A stretch of DNA of 20,814 nt from Chara braunii (Eukaryota > Streptophyta > Charophyceae > Charales > Characeae), in NCBI GenBank assembly GCA_003427395.1, contig BFEA01000121.1:463061-483874 (forward strand). The letters run 5' to 3'. Positions 8,766 to 18,149 of this stretch are shown here, piece after piece. The first letter of the stretch is position 1; each line of letters begins with the position of its first letter. A program made the position numbers and the translations under genes. The notes beneath the pieces were generated by a model that saw nothing but the letters and a program-made list of their open reading frames with translations, did no database searches and was not told where the DNA came from.

Positions 8766-9518
8766 TTATAGAATAAAGTTAACTTGTGCCCCGCGCCCTC
8801 GGGGTTGGTCCCAGACGATATCGGCTACTAGCTCGGCCTCTACTGCTTCTATATTCAGGTCATTGAGGACAATCACGGCACGCCGCATTCCTCCAGTCGA
8901 GTTCCAGTTCACTCGTTCTCCCCGAGGCCCGAAAATTTCCCCTTTTAGTGACCTGGTGCACCTCTTTCTCATGATATCGTGGTTCAGCTTCGGGCAAGCT
9001 CGCACAAAATGCCCGATCGTTGTGCAATATTTGCAGTGCTCATTGGCAGGGTCTCTCCTGTTGAACCCCCGGTTGGCCACTCCTGCCGGAATTATGGCTT
9101 CTTGAGGAGGGAGGGAGGGTCGGGATACGTGCGCTTGCATTACCATTAGCGCATTCTCCACCCTCTCTATCTTATTGTCAACCCCGTGCACATGTTCGTG
9201 TAGGTTTTCTATCCCTTTCTTCACCTCGTCCCCCGTCTTGCTGGTTAGATCTATGACTTCCCCCTCCTTAAGCAAGGTCAGCGACTCGATCACTACCGTT
9301 CTTTCGGCAAGGTTTGTTACCGTACTGATATCGACATCTCTCGTGTTTACAAATTTGTTCGTTTGCTGGTATGCCAACAAAATCTTGTCCTTGTTGAACT
9401 CGAAGAACTGCCTGAGGAAATACTTGCTCATGATTCGGTCTGTTACCCTGGGGATCCTCAACGCCACCAGGGTAAATTCTCTCAAGAAGTCGTTGTACGT
9501 GGCGAATGTCTTCCTTTA
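8766..9518 (-). pseudogene. Gag, C-terminal half with CCHC zinc knuckle
   Basis: Gag packages element RNA in virus-like particles. The visible part starts in the C-terminal capsid region (YNDFLREFTLVALRIP, then FLRQFFEFNKDKILLAYQQ). A predicted coiled-coil segment follows (about residues 85-118, GDEVKKGIENLHEHVHG) and then one perfect zinc knuckle CKYCTTIGHFVRAC (Cys151, Cys154, His159, Cys164, CX2CX4HX4C). Residue numbers count from the Met at 9485. A TAA at 9518-9516 lies in frame upstream, and beyond it the sequence becomes CCGG-rich and unrelated, so the N-terminal capsid is missing. Confidence 0.9.
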
Positions 9519-9530
9519 TACCATGGCTAC

Positions 9531-9765
9531 GATCCGGACCACCGGACAAGGATCCGGACCGTCCGTGGTCCGGGGTCCGGGGTCCGGGTCCGGATCTTGG
9601 TCCGGATGTGAGGGCCCTAGCCCAATGGCCAAAATTTTTTTCGGTGGTCAGGGGAGATTGTTCACGCCCTGGGCCGCCCAAAAAAAATAGTGCCTTATTT
9701 TTTACCACCCTCATCGACGATCCAGACAACCCAGAAACAAGGGGGGTTGAGCTGCAATACACTCT
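9531..9765. repeat. CCGG-rich junction segment
   Basis: Between the truncated Gag and the LINE C-terminus. At 9533-9606, TCCGG or CCGGA pentamers recur at least eight times with variable spacing. The rest (9607-9765) holds two A/T homopolymer runs (AAAATTTTTTTT near 9631-9641 and AAAAAAAATA near 9680-9690) within GC-rich sequence. No gene is seen. It could be the LINE 3' end, a small inserted element or slippage-expanded DNA. Confidence 0.6.
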
Positions 9766-10056
9766 ACTGTACCGGTCCGTGATCCTTCTGTTCCCAGAAA
9801 GGGGTTGGCGCACCACCTCTTCCCACCTAGTTGGTGGGGGTTTGTCAGGTAGCGGAACTTGGCGCCAAGTTTTCAACACTCGGGCCCAGAAGTCATCCTT
9901 GACCAAGTCCAAACGGGCTGTGTCCTGGTACGGGGCTCGCCCGTTCCGACGGGGCCGTGGCACTGTCTAGTAAAGGTCTTCCAGCCAGGTCAGTGGGTTG
10001 ACCCCCTGCGGTGCCTGAGGGGCGAGTCTAGCTATTTGTTCCAATGCAAGGGCATT
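9766..10056 (-). pseudogene. LINE ORF2 C-terminal tail
   Basis: In register with the RT frame above, after a TAG at 10059-10057 and before and after another TAG at 9969-9967. It reads LALEQIARLAP, a TWLEDLY block, then FWARVLKTWRQVPLPDKPPP and WEEVVRQPLSGN, ending about 9770. The Trp/Pro-rich composition is what follows the RT in plant and algal LINE ORF2 proteins. No CCHC is seen. It is cut off before a natural terminus, where CCGG-rich DNA takes over. Confidence 0.72.
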
Positions 10057-10953
10057 CTAGGGGAGATGTTGCGTAAAGAGTAGCCTTCGGATCCATTGGA
10101 TTGTTAATGCTTTGATCTGGGTGTCCGGGTCTAGGATCCCCAGCCCCCCTTTGTCTTTTGGTTGGATCACCGATTGCCAGGCTACTCTGCTAATCACGTT
10201 CGGGAGTTGTCCGTTTCCTCTCCATAGCAGGGTTGTTAACTGCCACTTTAGTGATCGAAGGGCCTCCTTGTTGAGGGCCCATATTGCAGATTTGTACCAG
10301 AGGGCCGCCAGTATCACGCTGTTGATCACCAGTGCCCTTCCTATAAGGGAGGTGTGTCGGTCTTTCTAGAGGGCCAGCTTCTGTAGAGCGGGCTGCAGGA
10401 TCCATTCATCATTTGATGCAGGCTTGCCTAGTGCCGTTAGCATGATTCCCAGCACCCTAACCGGGGCCATTTCTAGGAGCCATTTGACCCGTGGGAGCTC
10501 GGGGGGGTGCACCCCTTGATGGTGGATCCACCACCCCAGAGTTTTATTTCCCCAGTTAACGGTCATATCGGAGACTGTTGTGAACCGGTTGAATAATCGC
10601 CTGATTTCTTCCATGTTTGCTGCGGTGGCATCGACTACAAGTGTCAGGTCGTCTGCAAACATTGAACAGATCGGAATTGCCTCTTCAGGGATGCCCGAAA
10701 TCTGCAGTTTCCTCAGGTCCTTGTTGGCGCTGAGGTTCGCTGCCAATGCCTTCATCACGATTATAAATAGGAAAGGTGCCAAAGGGTCTCCCTGGCGAAC
10801 CGACCGTTGCAGCGGGAAGGCCAGCGCTATCTTGTCATTGACTTGGACACATGTCGTTGCGTTGTGATGCAGTATTTCGGTCCAGCGCCAGAAAACTGGC
10901 CCTATGCCAGTCCACGTGGTCGTAAGCTTTTTCGATAAAGACCACGGCTGCAT
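10057..10953 (-). pseudogene. LINE reverse transcriptase, palm to thumb, with zf-RVT-like region
   Basis: This frame carries FWRWTEILHHNATTCVQVN and motif B SVRQGDPLAPFLFII (residues 51-65). Motif C is FADD (99-102, genomic about 10659-10648), with both catalytic Asp present, and the thumb-proximal RVLGIML follows. A TAG at 10368-10366 interrupts it. The same frame then resumes with the 'hxsLigRalvinsv' block and WQLTTLLWRGN, then PKDKGGLGILDP, typical of the region after LINE RT. Only the stops and the upstream frame change prevent translation. Confidence 0.92.
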
Positions 10954-11095
10954 TCTGTTTATCTTGTCTTGTTAGTTTAAGTAGTTCGTTGACTAGTATT
11001 ATGTTATCTTGGATCCTACGCCCTTTGATGAACCCGGTTTGCGTCGGATGGATGATGTCCTCCAACACCGGGAGGAGTCGATTTGCCAGGGTCTA
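10835..11095 (-). pseudogene. LINE reverse transcriptase, fingers and damaged motif A
   Basis: A short frame between two frame changes carries RLLPVLEDIIHPTQTGFIKG and RIQDNIILVNELL, the conserved LINE RT block ending QxGF..gR...dn. Motif A follows as AAVVFIEKAYDHVDW. The family reads FxDxxKAyD, so the catalytic Asp and one neighbour appear deleted in frame. A further deletion after DHVDW removes about ten residues and shifts into the next frame. Confidence 0.85.
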
Positions 11096-11789
11096 ACATT
11101 TTATAAACAACTGTGAGCAAGGTTATTGGCCTATAGTTCCGAATATCCATCTTGTCTCTCTTTTTGTGCAACAAGGTAAGGACTCCCTGACCCACCAACT
11201 CCCCGATTGTCCCTGTTTCCCACACCCGTTGATAGAACTCCATGAGATCTGGGGCCATCTGAGTCCACAAGGTCTCCCAGAACTCCTTTGGAAACCCATC
11301 AATGCCCGGTGTCGTTTCCTCTTCCATCTGCATCAACGCCTTCTGTATTTCCTCCTTGGAAAGGGGGTGATCCAAATCTGCTTTCTATTGTCCTGTCAGG
11401 GTCTTTTCTAGCGGTGTCAATAAGTCCCTGATCTCTTTCTCCCTCGCATTCCTCTCCTGTTGGGCACATCTTGAGGTGAACAGGTCCTGGAAAAAGGATC
11501 TTGCTATCTGTGTGCAATGTGGGGTGGAGGTGATGATATCGCGGTGTCCAGTTCGTGGATCATATAATGCTTCGATGGTTGTTCTGTGCGAGCGCACTCG
11601 TGCAATGCTGAAGAATTTTTTATCCATTGTTCCTTCTGTTTGATACCTTGTCAGTCGTCCTCTTATTCGTATTCCTTCCCAGCGTTGTGTGACGAAGGTC
11701 TGGAGTCGTTGTCTCATCGTTTGTATCTCGGAACATTGTTCTGTCGGTGGGTTTTGGCTGTCTTCAAGCTGGTCCTGGAGCTCTAGTTG
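11016..11789 (-). pseudogene. LINE linker and N-terminal RT block
   Basis: A single frame interrupted by TAG at 11387-11385. The linker (11717-11388) holds RWEGIRIRGRLTRYQTEG, MDKKFFSIARVR and FFQDLFTSR, the usual endonuclease-RT spacer leading to the '..yy..LF' helix. After the stop come the conserved early RT motifs PGIDGFPKEFW and GVLTLLHKKRD with MDIRNYRPITLLTVVYKM, the diagnostic 'NyRPIsLl...yK' block of LINE RTs. The frame then drifts into nonsense near 11095, where the adjacent frame takes over. Confidence 0.9.
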
Positions 11790-12590
11790 CTACAGCTGTT
11801 GGTGAATTTCCATCTCCTGCTGATGTTTTGTGGCTGCTAACAATTTAGAATATTCTTGAGATTTCTTACCCAGGTAAAAAAGTCCGCTGTTAAGTCAATC
11901 CATTGTCTACTGGAAGTGTTGCTTTTGCATGTGCCAGTACTTCCAACAGTCCGTGATATAACTCTGAAAGGTTTTCTGTTGCAGGATGCAGGTATTAAGT
12001 TTATAAAAGCCCGGTCCCTGGTCAGGTTTCTTTCGAAAGGATAGAATGATCGTGCACATTGTGTGATCAAGTCCCTGGTATGGGTTTGCAGGCAAGATTG
12101 CTGCCAGAAGCAGAGATCCCTACATATCTTCAGAGATGAGAATCAGGTCGATTCTGGATCTCGTCTGGCTTTCAGTGCCTGTCTTCCGTAAACATGAATA
12201 GTGTCTGGTATCTGGATTCAGTTTTCGGAAGTAGTCGAATACTTTTAGTGAGAGGCACATATCGTTTATCATCTGCTCATCGTCCTCGACATACATCGAG
12301 ACTGGGGAGGGTATCCGCCATCTATCCAGCCATCGGTCCGGGGCTGCATTGCAATCTCTTGCTATAATGACTGGAACCCCTTCCAGTATTTGCGCTTGAA
12401 TTCGCTCAAAGAAAATTCTTCTCCAATTCTCCCATTCGACCACTTTCTGGGAAAAGACTGTAATTGGTCCACTCCTCCATCCGACTACGAAGTAGTACTC
12501 AATTCTCCCTTTCGACAGCTCGCTAAAGCGTTCCAGTACACCGTACAGGGTACGCAGGATCTCTGACTGTATGCTTTGTCGGAGAAGGTT
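11790..12590 (-). pseudogene. LINE AP-type endonuclease (EEP), C-terminal half, and linker
   Basis: The endonuclease nicks target DNA for target-primed reverse transcription. Seen are a degenerate vvnvYAP-like strand (PITVFSQKVVEWENWRRIFF) and VPVIIARDCNAAPDRWLDR, where GDfN is expected and the Gly is Arg. FDYFRKLNPDTRHYSC and TRSRIDLILIS, the terminal SRID strand, follow. After a TAG at 12122-12120 the frame continues with GLDHTMCTIIL (sDH motif) and KPDQGPGFYKLNTCIL, the linker consensus kGpgfwrlN. The N-terminal half of the EEP fold (the Asn and Glu metal-site motifs) is absent. Upstream the frame runs without a stop into unrelated coding sequence. Confidence 0.86.
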
Positions 12591-13301
<711 letters not shown>

Positions 13302-13451
13302 ACTTTTCAAACTACGCGTCGTTACCATCCTTTTCCGCCTCGCAGCGGCATAATTGGCCGTCTCAATCCGACGGTCCTCTTTTTACCTTAACAAGGCCCC
13401 TCTATGTAGTAGTATTATGCTAATTTTGCTATACTGTTTTGGTCACCTGTG

Positions 13452-14240
13452 CTAGTCCCGCTCTCGTCCCCTTTGCCCTTCCGACTCTGTAGGCTCGTCG
13501 AACAGTTGAGCTACTTCTGCTAAATAACTTTCCCCTATCTCAATTTCTCTCCTAATTATATACTCATAATCCGCATAGGCTAACCACGGCATCTCGAATA
13601 TCAGGATATTGATGACCTCAAGCAATTCCCGGACCCGGTTCCCCCAAAACGGCCCATGCTCCACGAAGATGTCGTAAAACATCCCGATGGCTTGAGGCGG
13701 GAAGTGGTTTGCCCATACTATTACTGAGTCCGCAGGATCTTGCGCCCTAGGAAGGCTTCCAAAGATAAGGTCTATCATAAATCGGGGGACCTGACATCTT
13801 AGCGGGGTTGCTGGCGCCCTAAACCCTCGCTAGCTCCCTACTTCCACCCTGGTCCGTAAGCCCACGTTCCTCCTGCCCCGGATTGCTTGACCTCTCCGCG
13901 TCAATACCCGGGCGGCCCTTCGAAAAATCGGGGCTAGTTTGTGGCCCTGTGCTATTCCGATCCTCAACGAGTGCCATCCAACTTCGGGTAGGTACAAAGT
14001 CCTAGTTATTTCTAAATTGGAGTATAGGTCATCCCTAGGTCCCCACCGCATCCCGGTCCACAAACATTCCACCATTACGAAGGCGTTGTCCCTCCCCAAA
14101 GTTACATCCCGTCATTCTACATCGATTCCTTGGACTTCCCACCCCCTGCCGTTTTTCGAGGGTGGGCCGGGGTACTGGGGCTGGCGTGCCATCCGGACGC
14201 GTCTCAACAACCGTCCGTCTACTGCCTCTTTTTCCTTCCA
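13452..14240 (-). pseudogene. Module U1 of an unrecognised tandem paralogous coding array
   Basis: Two stretches in one frame, joined across a TAG at 13832-13830 and preceded by a TGA near 14115. Sub-domain A (14090-13900) reads NAFVMVECLWTGMRW, then LEITRTLYLPEVGWHSLRIG. After a variable basic tail comes VPRFMIDLIFGSLPR and sub-domain B (13682-13494), with FYDIFVEHGPFWGNRVRELL and YEYIIRREIEIGESYL. It ends at a stop near 13452. Both sub-domains have counterparts in U2 to U4. I do not recognise a catalytic or binding motif; no transmembrane segment is seen. Function unknown. Confidence 0.6.
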
Positions 14241-14245
14241 TGTCC

Positions 14246-15075
14246 TCATTCTTCTGCTCTGGCTTCTGCCAATTTTTCCTTTCGTAGTTCACCTTTCAAG
14301 GGATAGCGTCTTCCAGCTCGTACAACCGGTACATATCGTCTATGTAGGTCAAGCCCCAGCCTACCCTCCCGTCGGATGACGTCCCACATGACGTAGTCAT
14401 TGATTAGTGGAATCTTTGGCCTTGTTGTCAGAGTTGCGCATAGTATGCATAGGACCTCATACCTCTCCCCGCTGTCGAACTGCCCCATTTGTAGAAAGAT
14501 TCGGTAGTATTCCCTGTGAGTCATTGCTTCTGCGAAAGTTAGGTCGGCAAAGGTCGCTACTGCCTGCCTAACGTGCACTACGCCACCAATCCTTTGTAGG
14601 GCGGCAACCTCATCTGTACGTTCTCACTAGTTATGTCGTCCGACTCAGGATCGGTGAACTCAAACCCTACCTGCCATACCAGCTGCCATGCGCCCTCGAA
14701 CATACCCAGCGGGTCTTCCCCTGACGCTAATATGACCCCAAAGGTGCACCACCCATCCTCTGATAGGTACAACCGCCCCTTCGCGCGTACGTGCCCTCGC
14801 GGATCCGGATTCCATCCGCCCTGCTCCCCTTCCGCATGCCATTCTACTTCAGTTACCAGGTACACCATGTTTTTCAAAAGTTCGATTCTGACCCAGTCCA
14901 GTACAGGGTTCCAGATTTCGTTTTGGGTGGGCATGCTGATTTTTATGCTGCCATCCCGTTCCCTTGGTGGCTCGATTCCTAGTGGGCAGTCTTCAAGGAG
15001 CGTCCGTCTTCGGGCCATTACGTACTGCCCTTCTTGTCTTAGTTCCTTACCTGCGATCAACAGTCGTGCCCACAA
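14246..15075 (-). pseudogene. Module U2 of the array (longest open part, 165 + 110 codons)
   Basis: The first frame (15075-14578) begins with an N-motif (RRRTLLEDCPLGIEPPRERD, then ISMPTQNEIW, residues 23-55). Sub-domain A follows, with VYLVTEVEWHAEGEQGGW and KGRLYLSEDGWCTFGVILAS (68-120), then GMFEGAWQLVWQ. A frame change at about 14600 leads to the second frame (14578-14246) holding sub-domain B: EYYRIFLQMGQFDSGERYEV and NDYVMWDVIRREGRLG. The tail is basic and Glu/Arg-rich. Order N-A-B is the same as in the neighbours. No known family recognised. Confidence 0.62.
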
Positions 15076-15229
15076 TAGTCGAACACCCCTCCCCTATTTT
15101 AATTTCCATGTGGGACTCGCCTAACTAATGTACATGCTTCCTACCCTGCGTCATCGCCTAGTTTACATGCATCCCCCCTTTTTTTCTCGCCTTTGTCCCC
15201 TTGATTTCCTCATGGTTTCAGGGCTCTCT

Positions 15230-16018
15230 GTCTCTTAGTCGAACCACATTACTTTAAATAGTTTAAAAACGTCATCTACGTAGGGGGGTGTGGCTGCCAC
15301 CTCCCGACTGATTATGGCATCCCTGGTTTCAGGATCCACCTCTAGGCGATCATACTTATTCATTCTTAAAATGATGAGGACTTCTCAGGCTTTGTCACCG
15401 TAGAAGGGCCCGTGTTTCAACGAGGTCTTATAAAACTCCTCAGACAACCGGGCAAACCTCTAAGACATGTATCCGTTCCACAGAGCCGACCACCTCTAAG
15501 ACGTGGTAAAACCTGCCAAACCAATCAGCCACGAATTCCGGTACCCAGATCTTTGTTCGTAGGCAAGGCGGCCTGAGTTCCTTCCATCCTCCCATCACGA
15601 CCCTACTACTGACCTCATCCCACCCTTCGTTAGCGAACCTCTCGCCTTCTCTTTGAGTCCTCGCTTCTGCATTCCCCAGGCCATATCGGATCTTGTCCTG
15701 CTGCTAGCGTAGTGCAAAATAAGTGTCACCCATTTTTGGAAAGAACGATCGTTCCAACTGATTCCACCTTTCCCTCCCTTATCTCGTCCCATCCTTCCTT
15801 TTCCCTTATTGGGTTCCAGATCCGTTCTATCCAAGGTATGATAGTTCTGGGGCAACTTCAAATCCAGTCCAACCACACGTGGTCCCTCTCCATTCATTTT
15901 CCGTTGGTATAGGCATTTCTACCCCCCCTTTGATTCGCCTTGGCTCCCATCCTTTGAAAGCGCAGTCCATCAGCAGCTCCTCTCTAGCCTTCATCTCTTC
16001 TTGCACAGTGTCGGCCAC
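15230..16018 (-). pseudogene. Module U3 of the array (heavily broken)
   Basis: It starts with the N-motif (16018-15880) MKAREELLMDCAFKGWEPRR, then EMPIPTENEW, which lines up with U2's LLEDCPLGIEP and MPTQNEIW. The A region is damaged and only weakly visible around 15740-15680. One frame then reads LRPPCLRTKIWVPEFVADWF, the counterpart of U1's VPRFMIDLIF. Sub-domain B (about 15441-15235) reads EFYKTSLKHGPFYGDK, a TGA, then EVLIIL, RDAIISREV and YVDDVFKLF. At least two frame changes and several stops are present. Confidence 0.55.
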
Positions 16019-16019
16019 T

Positions 16020-16740
16020 CATTTCCCCCAAATAAGTTCCTCCTCTCAGAAATCGCAGTCCTCTATCTCATCTCCCTCATCGTCGTCACTGAGGTCATCC
16101 ACTCCGTCGTAGAACAATTCCCTCAACCCTTCCTCCCCCACTGGCACATTTATGTAAACTATCTTCTAATGTACTGGGCTACGGACCTACTCCGGGTCTC
16201 GAAGACCGCGTCCACCAGAAAATGAGGTAGCACGCATCTCATCGTTCTGAGGGGCCATCTCCCATTCCTGCTTTCCCCGAGTTCAACTAGCACATCTACC
16301 CTATCCATTTCCATTTCCGCCTGCTGACAAGCTGCCCATACAACCTCCCGCTTTGCCTGCGTAAGCAGTTTGTCCGAAGCGGTCCCAGTACCAAGTCCAC
16401 GACCATAGCATTTTCCCAATCTTGGGACAAGCTGACCCACCCTCGGGCTTCCACCATCCTACGGAATTCCAAATCTGTCAAGCTTGGCAACAACCTCGTC
16501 AAACTGACCTTAGTCCATATCGTCTCTATCCAGAGGAACGCGTCCTCCTCATCTAGCATCACAGTTTGATAGGTTGGCTCTAGTTCTGTCCACGTTCCTT
16601 CTTCCACGGGGACGACCAATACCCCATCCTTTACATCTACCGACATTTTCGGACCGCTGGAATAGATTGGAGATGACAACCACCTTACCATCGTGTTTTT
16701 CCAGCACTCGATTCCTGTTTCCATAAGAGAGCATTGGACG
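16020..16740 (-). pseudogene. Module U4 of the array, with acidic linker
   Basis: A 142-codon frame (16724-16296) includes MVRWLSSPIYSSGPKMSVDV, VEEGTWTELEPTYQTVML and sub-domain A as EDAFLWIETIWTKVSL, then LEFRRMVEARGWVSLSQ. The A part aligns with U1's NAFVMVECLWT and GWHSL. A frame change near 16400 leads to 16390-16159, with SDKLLTQAKREVVWAACQQA and VDVLVELGE. Further on, an acidic stretch (DDLSDDDEGDEIEDCDF around 16104-16054) forms a linker into U3. No clear B copy is seen. Family not recognised. Confidence 0.5.
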
Positions 16741-16749
16741 GCTCCTCCG

Positions 16750-17072
16750 GTCAGGTCAATCTATACTCTGGATGAGCATTATTTCAGACCCCTTATCAAG
16801 GTCTCCCTAATCTACTTTCCCATTCCTAAGTACCATCTTTGCATATCACCCTCGGTCGGCCATCATATCCTACATTCTTTTTCTTGGTTCCATTCCAGTT
16901 GACCTCTATCCTCCATCCAATCATCTCTCACTCGTGTAGACTTAGGCAGGGAGGTGGGAATAAACTAGAATCATAGCCCGATCCAACAGTTCAAACCTCA
17001 GCCAAACCTTACGGAGGGGGGATACAAAAGAAAAAGAATTCAAGCAATCTCACATACAGACCGGTCATCTCC
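16750..17072. other. Unassigned spacer upstream of the module array
   Basis: A short stretch adjoining U4 (16780-16725, ending GGAVQCSLMETG on the minus strand) may still be coding. Beyond about 16800 only interrupted minus-strand frames are seen, one with EWNQEKEC and GDMQRWYLGMG. No regulatory element can be supported. Confidence 0.35.
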
Positions 17073-17300
17073 TCACCGATCTTCCTCAATGTGGTCTCTT
17101 CGGTACTTTCGGTAAAGTTTTATCTCATACCTCAAGTGCAGCTCAACCGTCGCGAGCGCGGTGTTGGCCCCCACTGCTTCAAGGGTCTGGTTAGATGTTC
17201 CTTCACGGACCGAGCTCAGTGGGTTGGTGGACTGGCAGGCTGTCACGCAGGATTTTGATAGGTATAGAATAAAGGTGTATTCAAAGGCAGTCTTTGTCAC
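17073..17300 (-). pseudogene. Small unrecognised open frame (75 codons)
   Basis: The frame reads FEYTFILYLSKSCVTACQST, then LATVELHLRYEIKLYRKYRR, and ends in an acidic/basic tail at a stop at 17073. The second half is amphipathic and has protein-like composition; the first half is hydrophobic. It lies between the module array and the 17.65 kb fragment, in the same orientation, so it may be a piece of the same decayed coding unit. No family recognised and it may be chance. Confidence 0.25.
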
Positions 17301-17651
17301 ACTTAGTCATACAACCGAGTAGTCAGGGTTATCCCTCCTGCCAGCGGCGGCACGGCTTAGAGTGAGGCGTTCGGGTTTATCGCCTGCAGGAGTCCCTATC
17401 ATCCAGGAGTTTCAAGCTATATTGAGTGTAACCTGTGTATCATAAGGAGGAAAATAGCATACATACATCAAAGAGCAATTGACATTGACAGAATGAGAAG
17501 ACCAAAAACCAGACTCTGCAAGAGCATGACCAGAGAAACGAGACTGAAGAGTAGTACACAATGTAAGCAGGGAGCAGCCATCGTAGGGCTGCAGTCACTA
17601 ATAAATAATAATAATGTCGTAATACATCATAGTGACTGAAAAGAGAGAACC
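17301..17651. other. Unassigned spacer
   Basis: No supported gene. On the minus strand, directly after the stop of the 17652-18149 frame, there is a pyrimidine run ending in CAG (about 17648-17635), which resembles a 3' splice acceptor. A hydrophobic Tyr/Leu/Ser-rich pseudo-frame follows. One reading is 3' untranslated or intronic sequence of that unit; nothing else is seen. Confidence 0.3.
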
Positions 17652-18149
17652 TCAATCAATGATGATAAGTGGTACCCCCTCGTGAGTAAGTACTGCTGTT
17701 TGGGACTCCATATCTGGTACTCGTTGGTCCTCCTCGTCATTGAGAACCCGTGTGGCTATCGACTCTGGAACCACATAGCTGATATCAAGAGGCGTTGCTG
17801 GATCAATCTTGCAGATATAGGCCATGCATCTCACCATCTCCTCGTCTGCAACGCTCCTGAGATAAAGCTCCTCCGCGAGGGTGATGTCGCCCGTAGCTCC
17901 AATCAATATCTCAATCCGCCTTCTCCTATCAGCGTAGATGTAAGAAACCTCAAGAAAACAATCTCCGTAAATAGGCTTCCGAAAAGCCTGCATAGCAAAA
18001 TTTGTCCTGACCAAATGACTGTAGCCATCTCCGAGATATGGGACCGGACCCCCCCCTCTTGGGGGACCAATAACTGTCTTGGACCTAGGGTTGTCTGACA
18101 TGTAGGAGTCAATCACCCTCAAGTAGATACCGTGCAAGAAGATATGCAA
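17652..18149 (-). CDS. Unrecognised open frame, 165 codons
   Basis: An uninterrupted frame ends at a stop at 17652. Its composition is protein-like: YLRVIDSYMSDNPRS, a Gly/Pro-rich turn (GPPRGGGPVPYLGDG), then HLVRTNFAMQAFRKPIYGDC, LEVSYIYADRRRRIEILIGA, LAEELYLRSVADEEMVRC, KIDPATPLDISYVVPES, and an acidic end with ATRVLNDEEDQ. No signal peptide, membrane helix or known catalytic motif is seen. The Met at 18149 is only the first available start. The same frame upstream (to 18437) has three stops but still looks coding, so this is probably the surviving 3' part of a longer broken gene. Confidence 0.45.
   Translation of the reverse strand: MHIFLHGIYLRVIDSYMSDNPRSKTVIGPPRGGGPVPYLGDGYSHLVRTNFAMQAFRKPIYGDCFLEVSYIYADRRRRIEILIGATGDITLAEELYLRSVADEEMVRCMAYICKIDPATPLDISYVVPESIATRVLNDEEDQRVPDMESQTAVLTHEGVPLIIID

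Larger units (their letters stand above)
3577..9540 (-). mobile_element. Degenerate Ty3/gypsy LTR retrotransposon (5'-truncated, nested insertion)
   Basis: Read on the minus strand, the domain order is Gag with CCHC knuckle, aspartic protease, reverse transcriptase, RNase H, integrase. RT before integrase is the gypsy (Metaviridae-type) order, as opposed to copia. The left half of Gag (capsid) and the 5' LTR are absent; similarity stops near 9519 next to a CCGG-rich block. At least five frame changes and in-frame stops of all three kinds (for example TAA at 9518 and 8768, TAG at 7919 and 6030, TGA at 6906) show it is dead. A SINE-like insertion splits it at 6914-7320. No flanking LTR pair could be identified in the window. 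Confidence 0.93.
9766..12590 (-). mobile_element. Degenerate non-LTR (LINE-type) retrotransposon
   Basis: On the minus strand the order is partial AP-type endonuclease, linker, reverse transcriptase, C-terminal region with a GGLG block, which is the layout of LINE ORF2. One frame can be followed from 13058 to about 11095 and another from 10953 to about 9766. Two frame changes lie between, at about 11095 and 10905. In-frame stops in these frames are TAG at 12122, 11909, 11792, 11387, 10368, 10059 and 9969, and TGA at 11897. The palm motif A has lost its catalytic Asp. No poly(A) tail or target duplication was found, and the 3' boundary at ~9766 is approximate. Confidence 0.92.

Noticed and set aside
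9268-9963. A 231-codon minus-strand frame as one protein
   Set aside because: Its first ~65 codons are the LINE C-terminus, the middle is the CCGG-rich patch and the end is an out-of-frame shadow of Gag; it is a chance chimera.
9967-12122. Reassigned genetic code with TAG read as Gln
   Set aside because: Stops fall at plausible Gln or Trp positions, but a TGA is also present, frameshifts break the protein, motif A has lost its catalytic Asp, and the neighbouring gypsy element uses all three stops in frame. Decay explains this more simply.
17635-17651. 3' splice acceptor of a real intron
   Set aside because: A pyrimidine run ending in CAG is common by chance and no matching donor or continuing coding frame was found.
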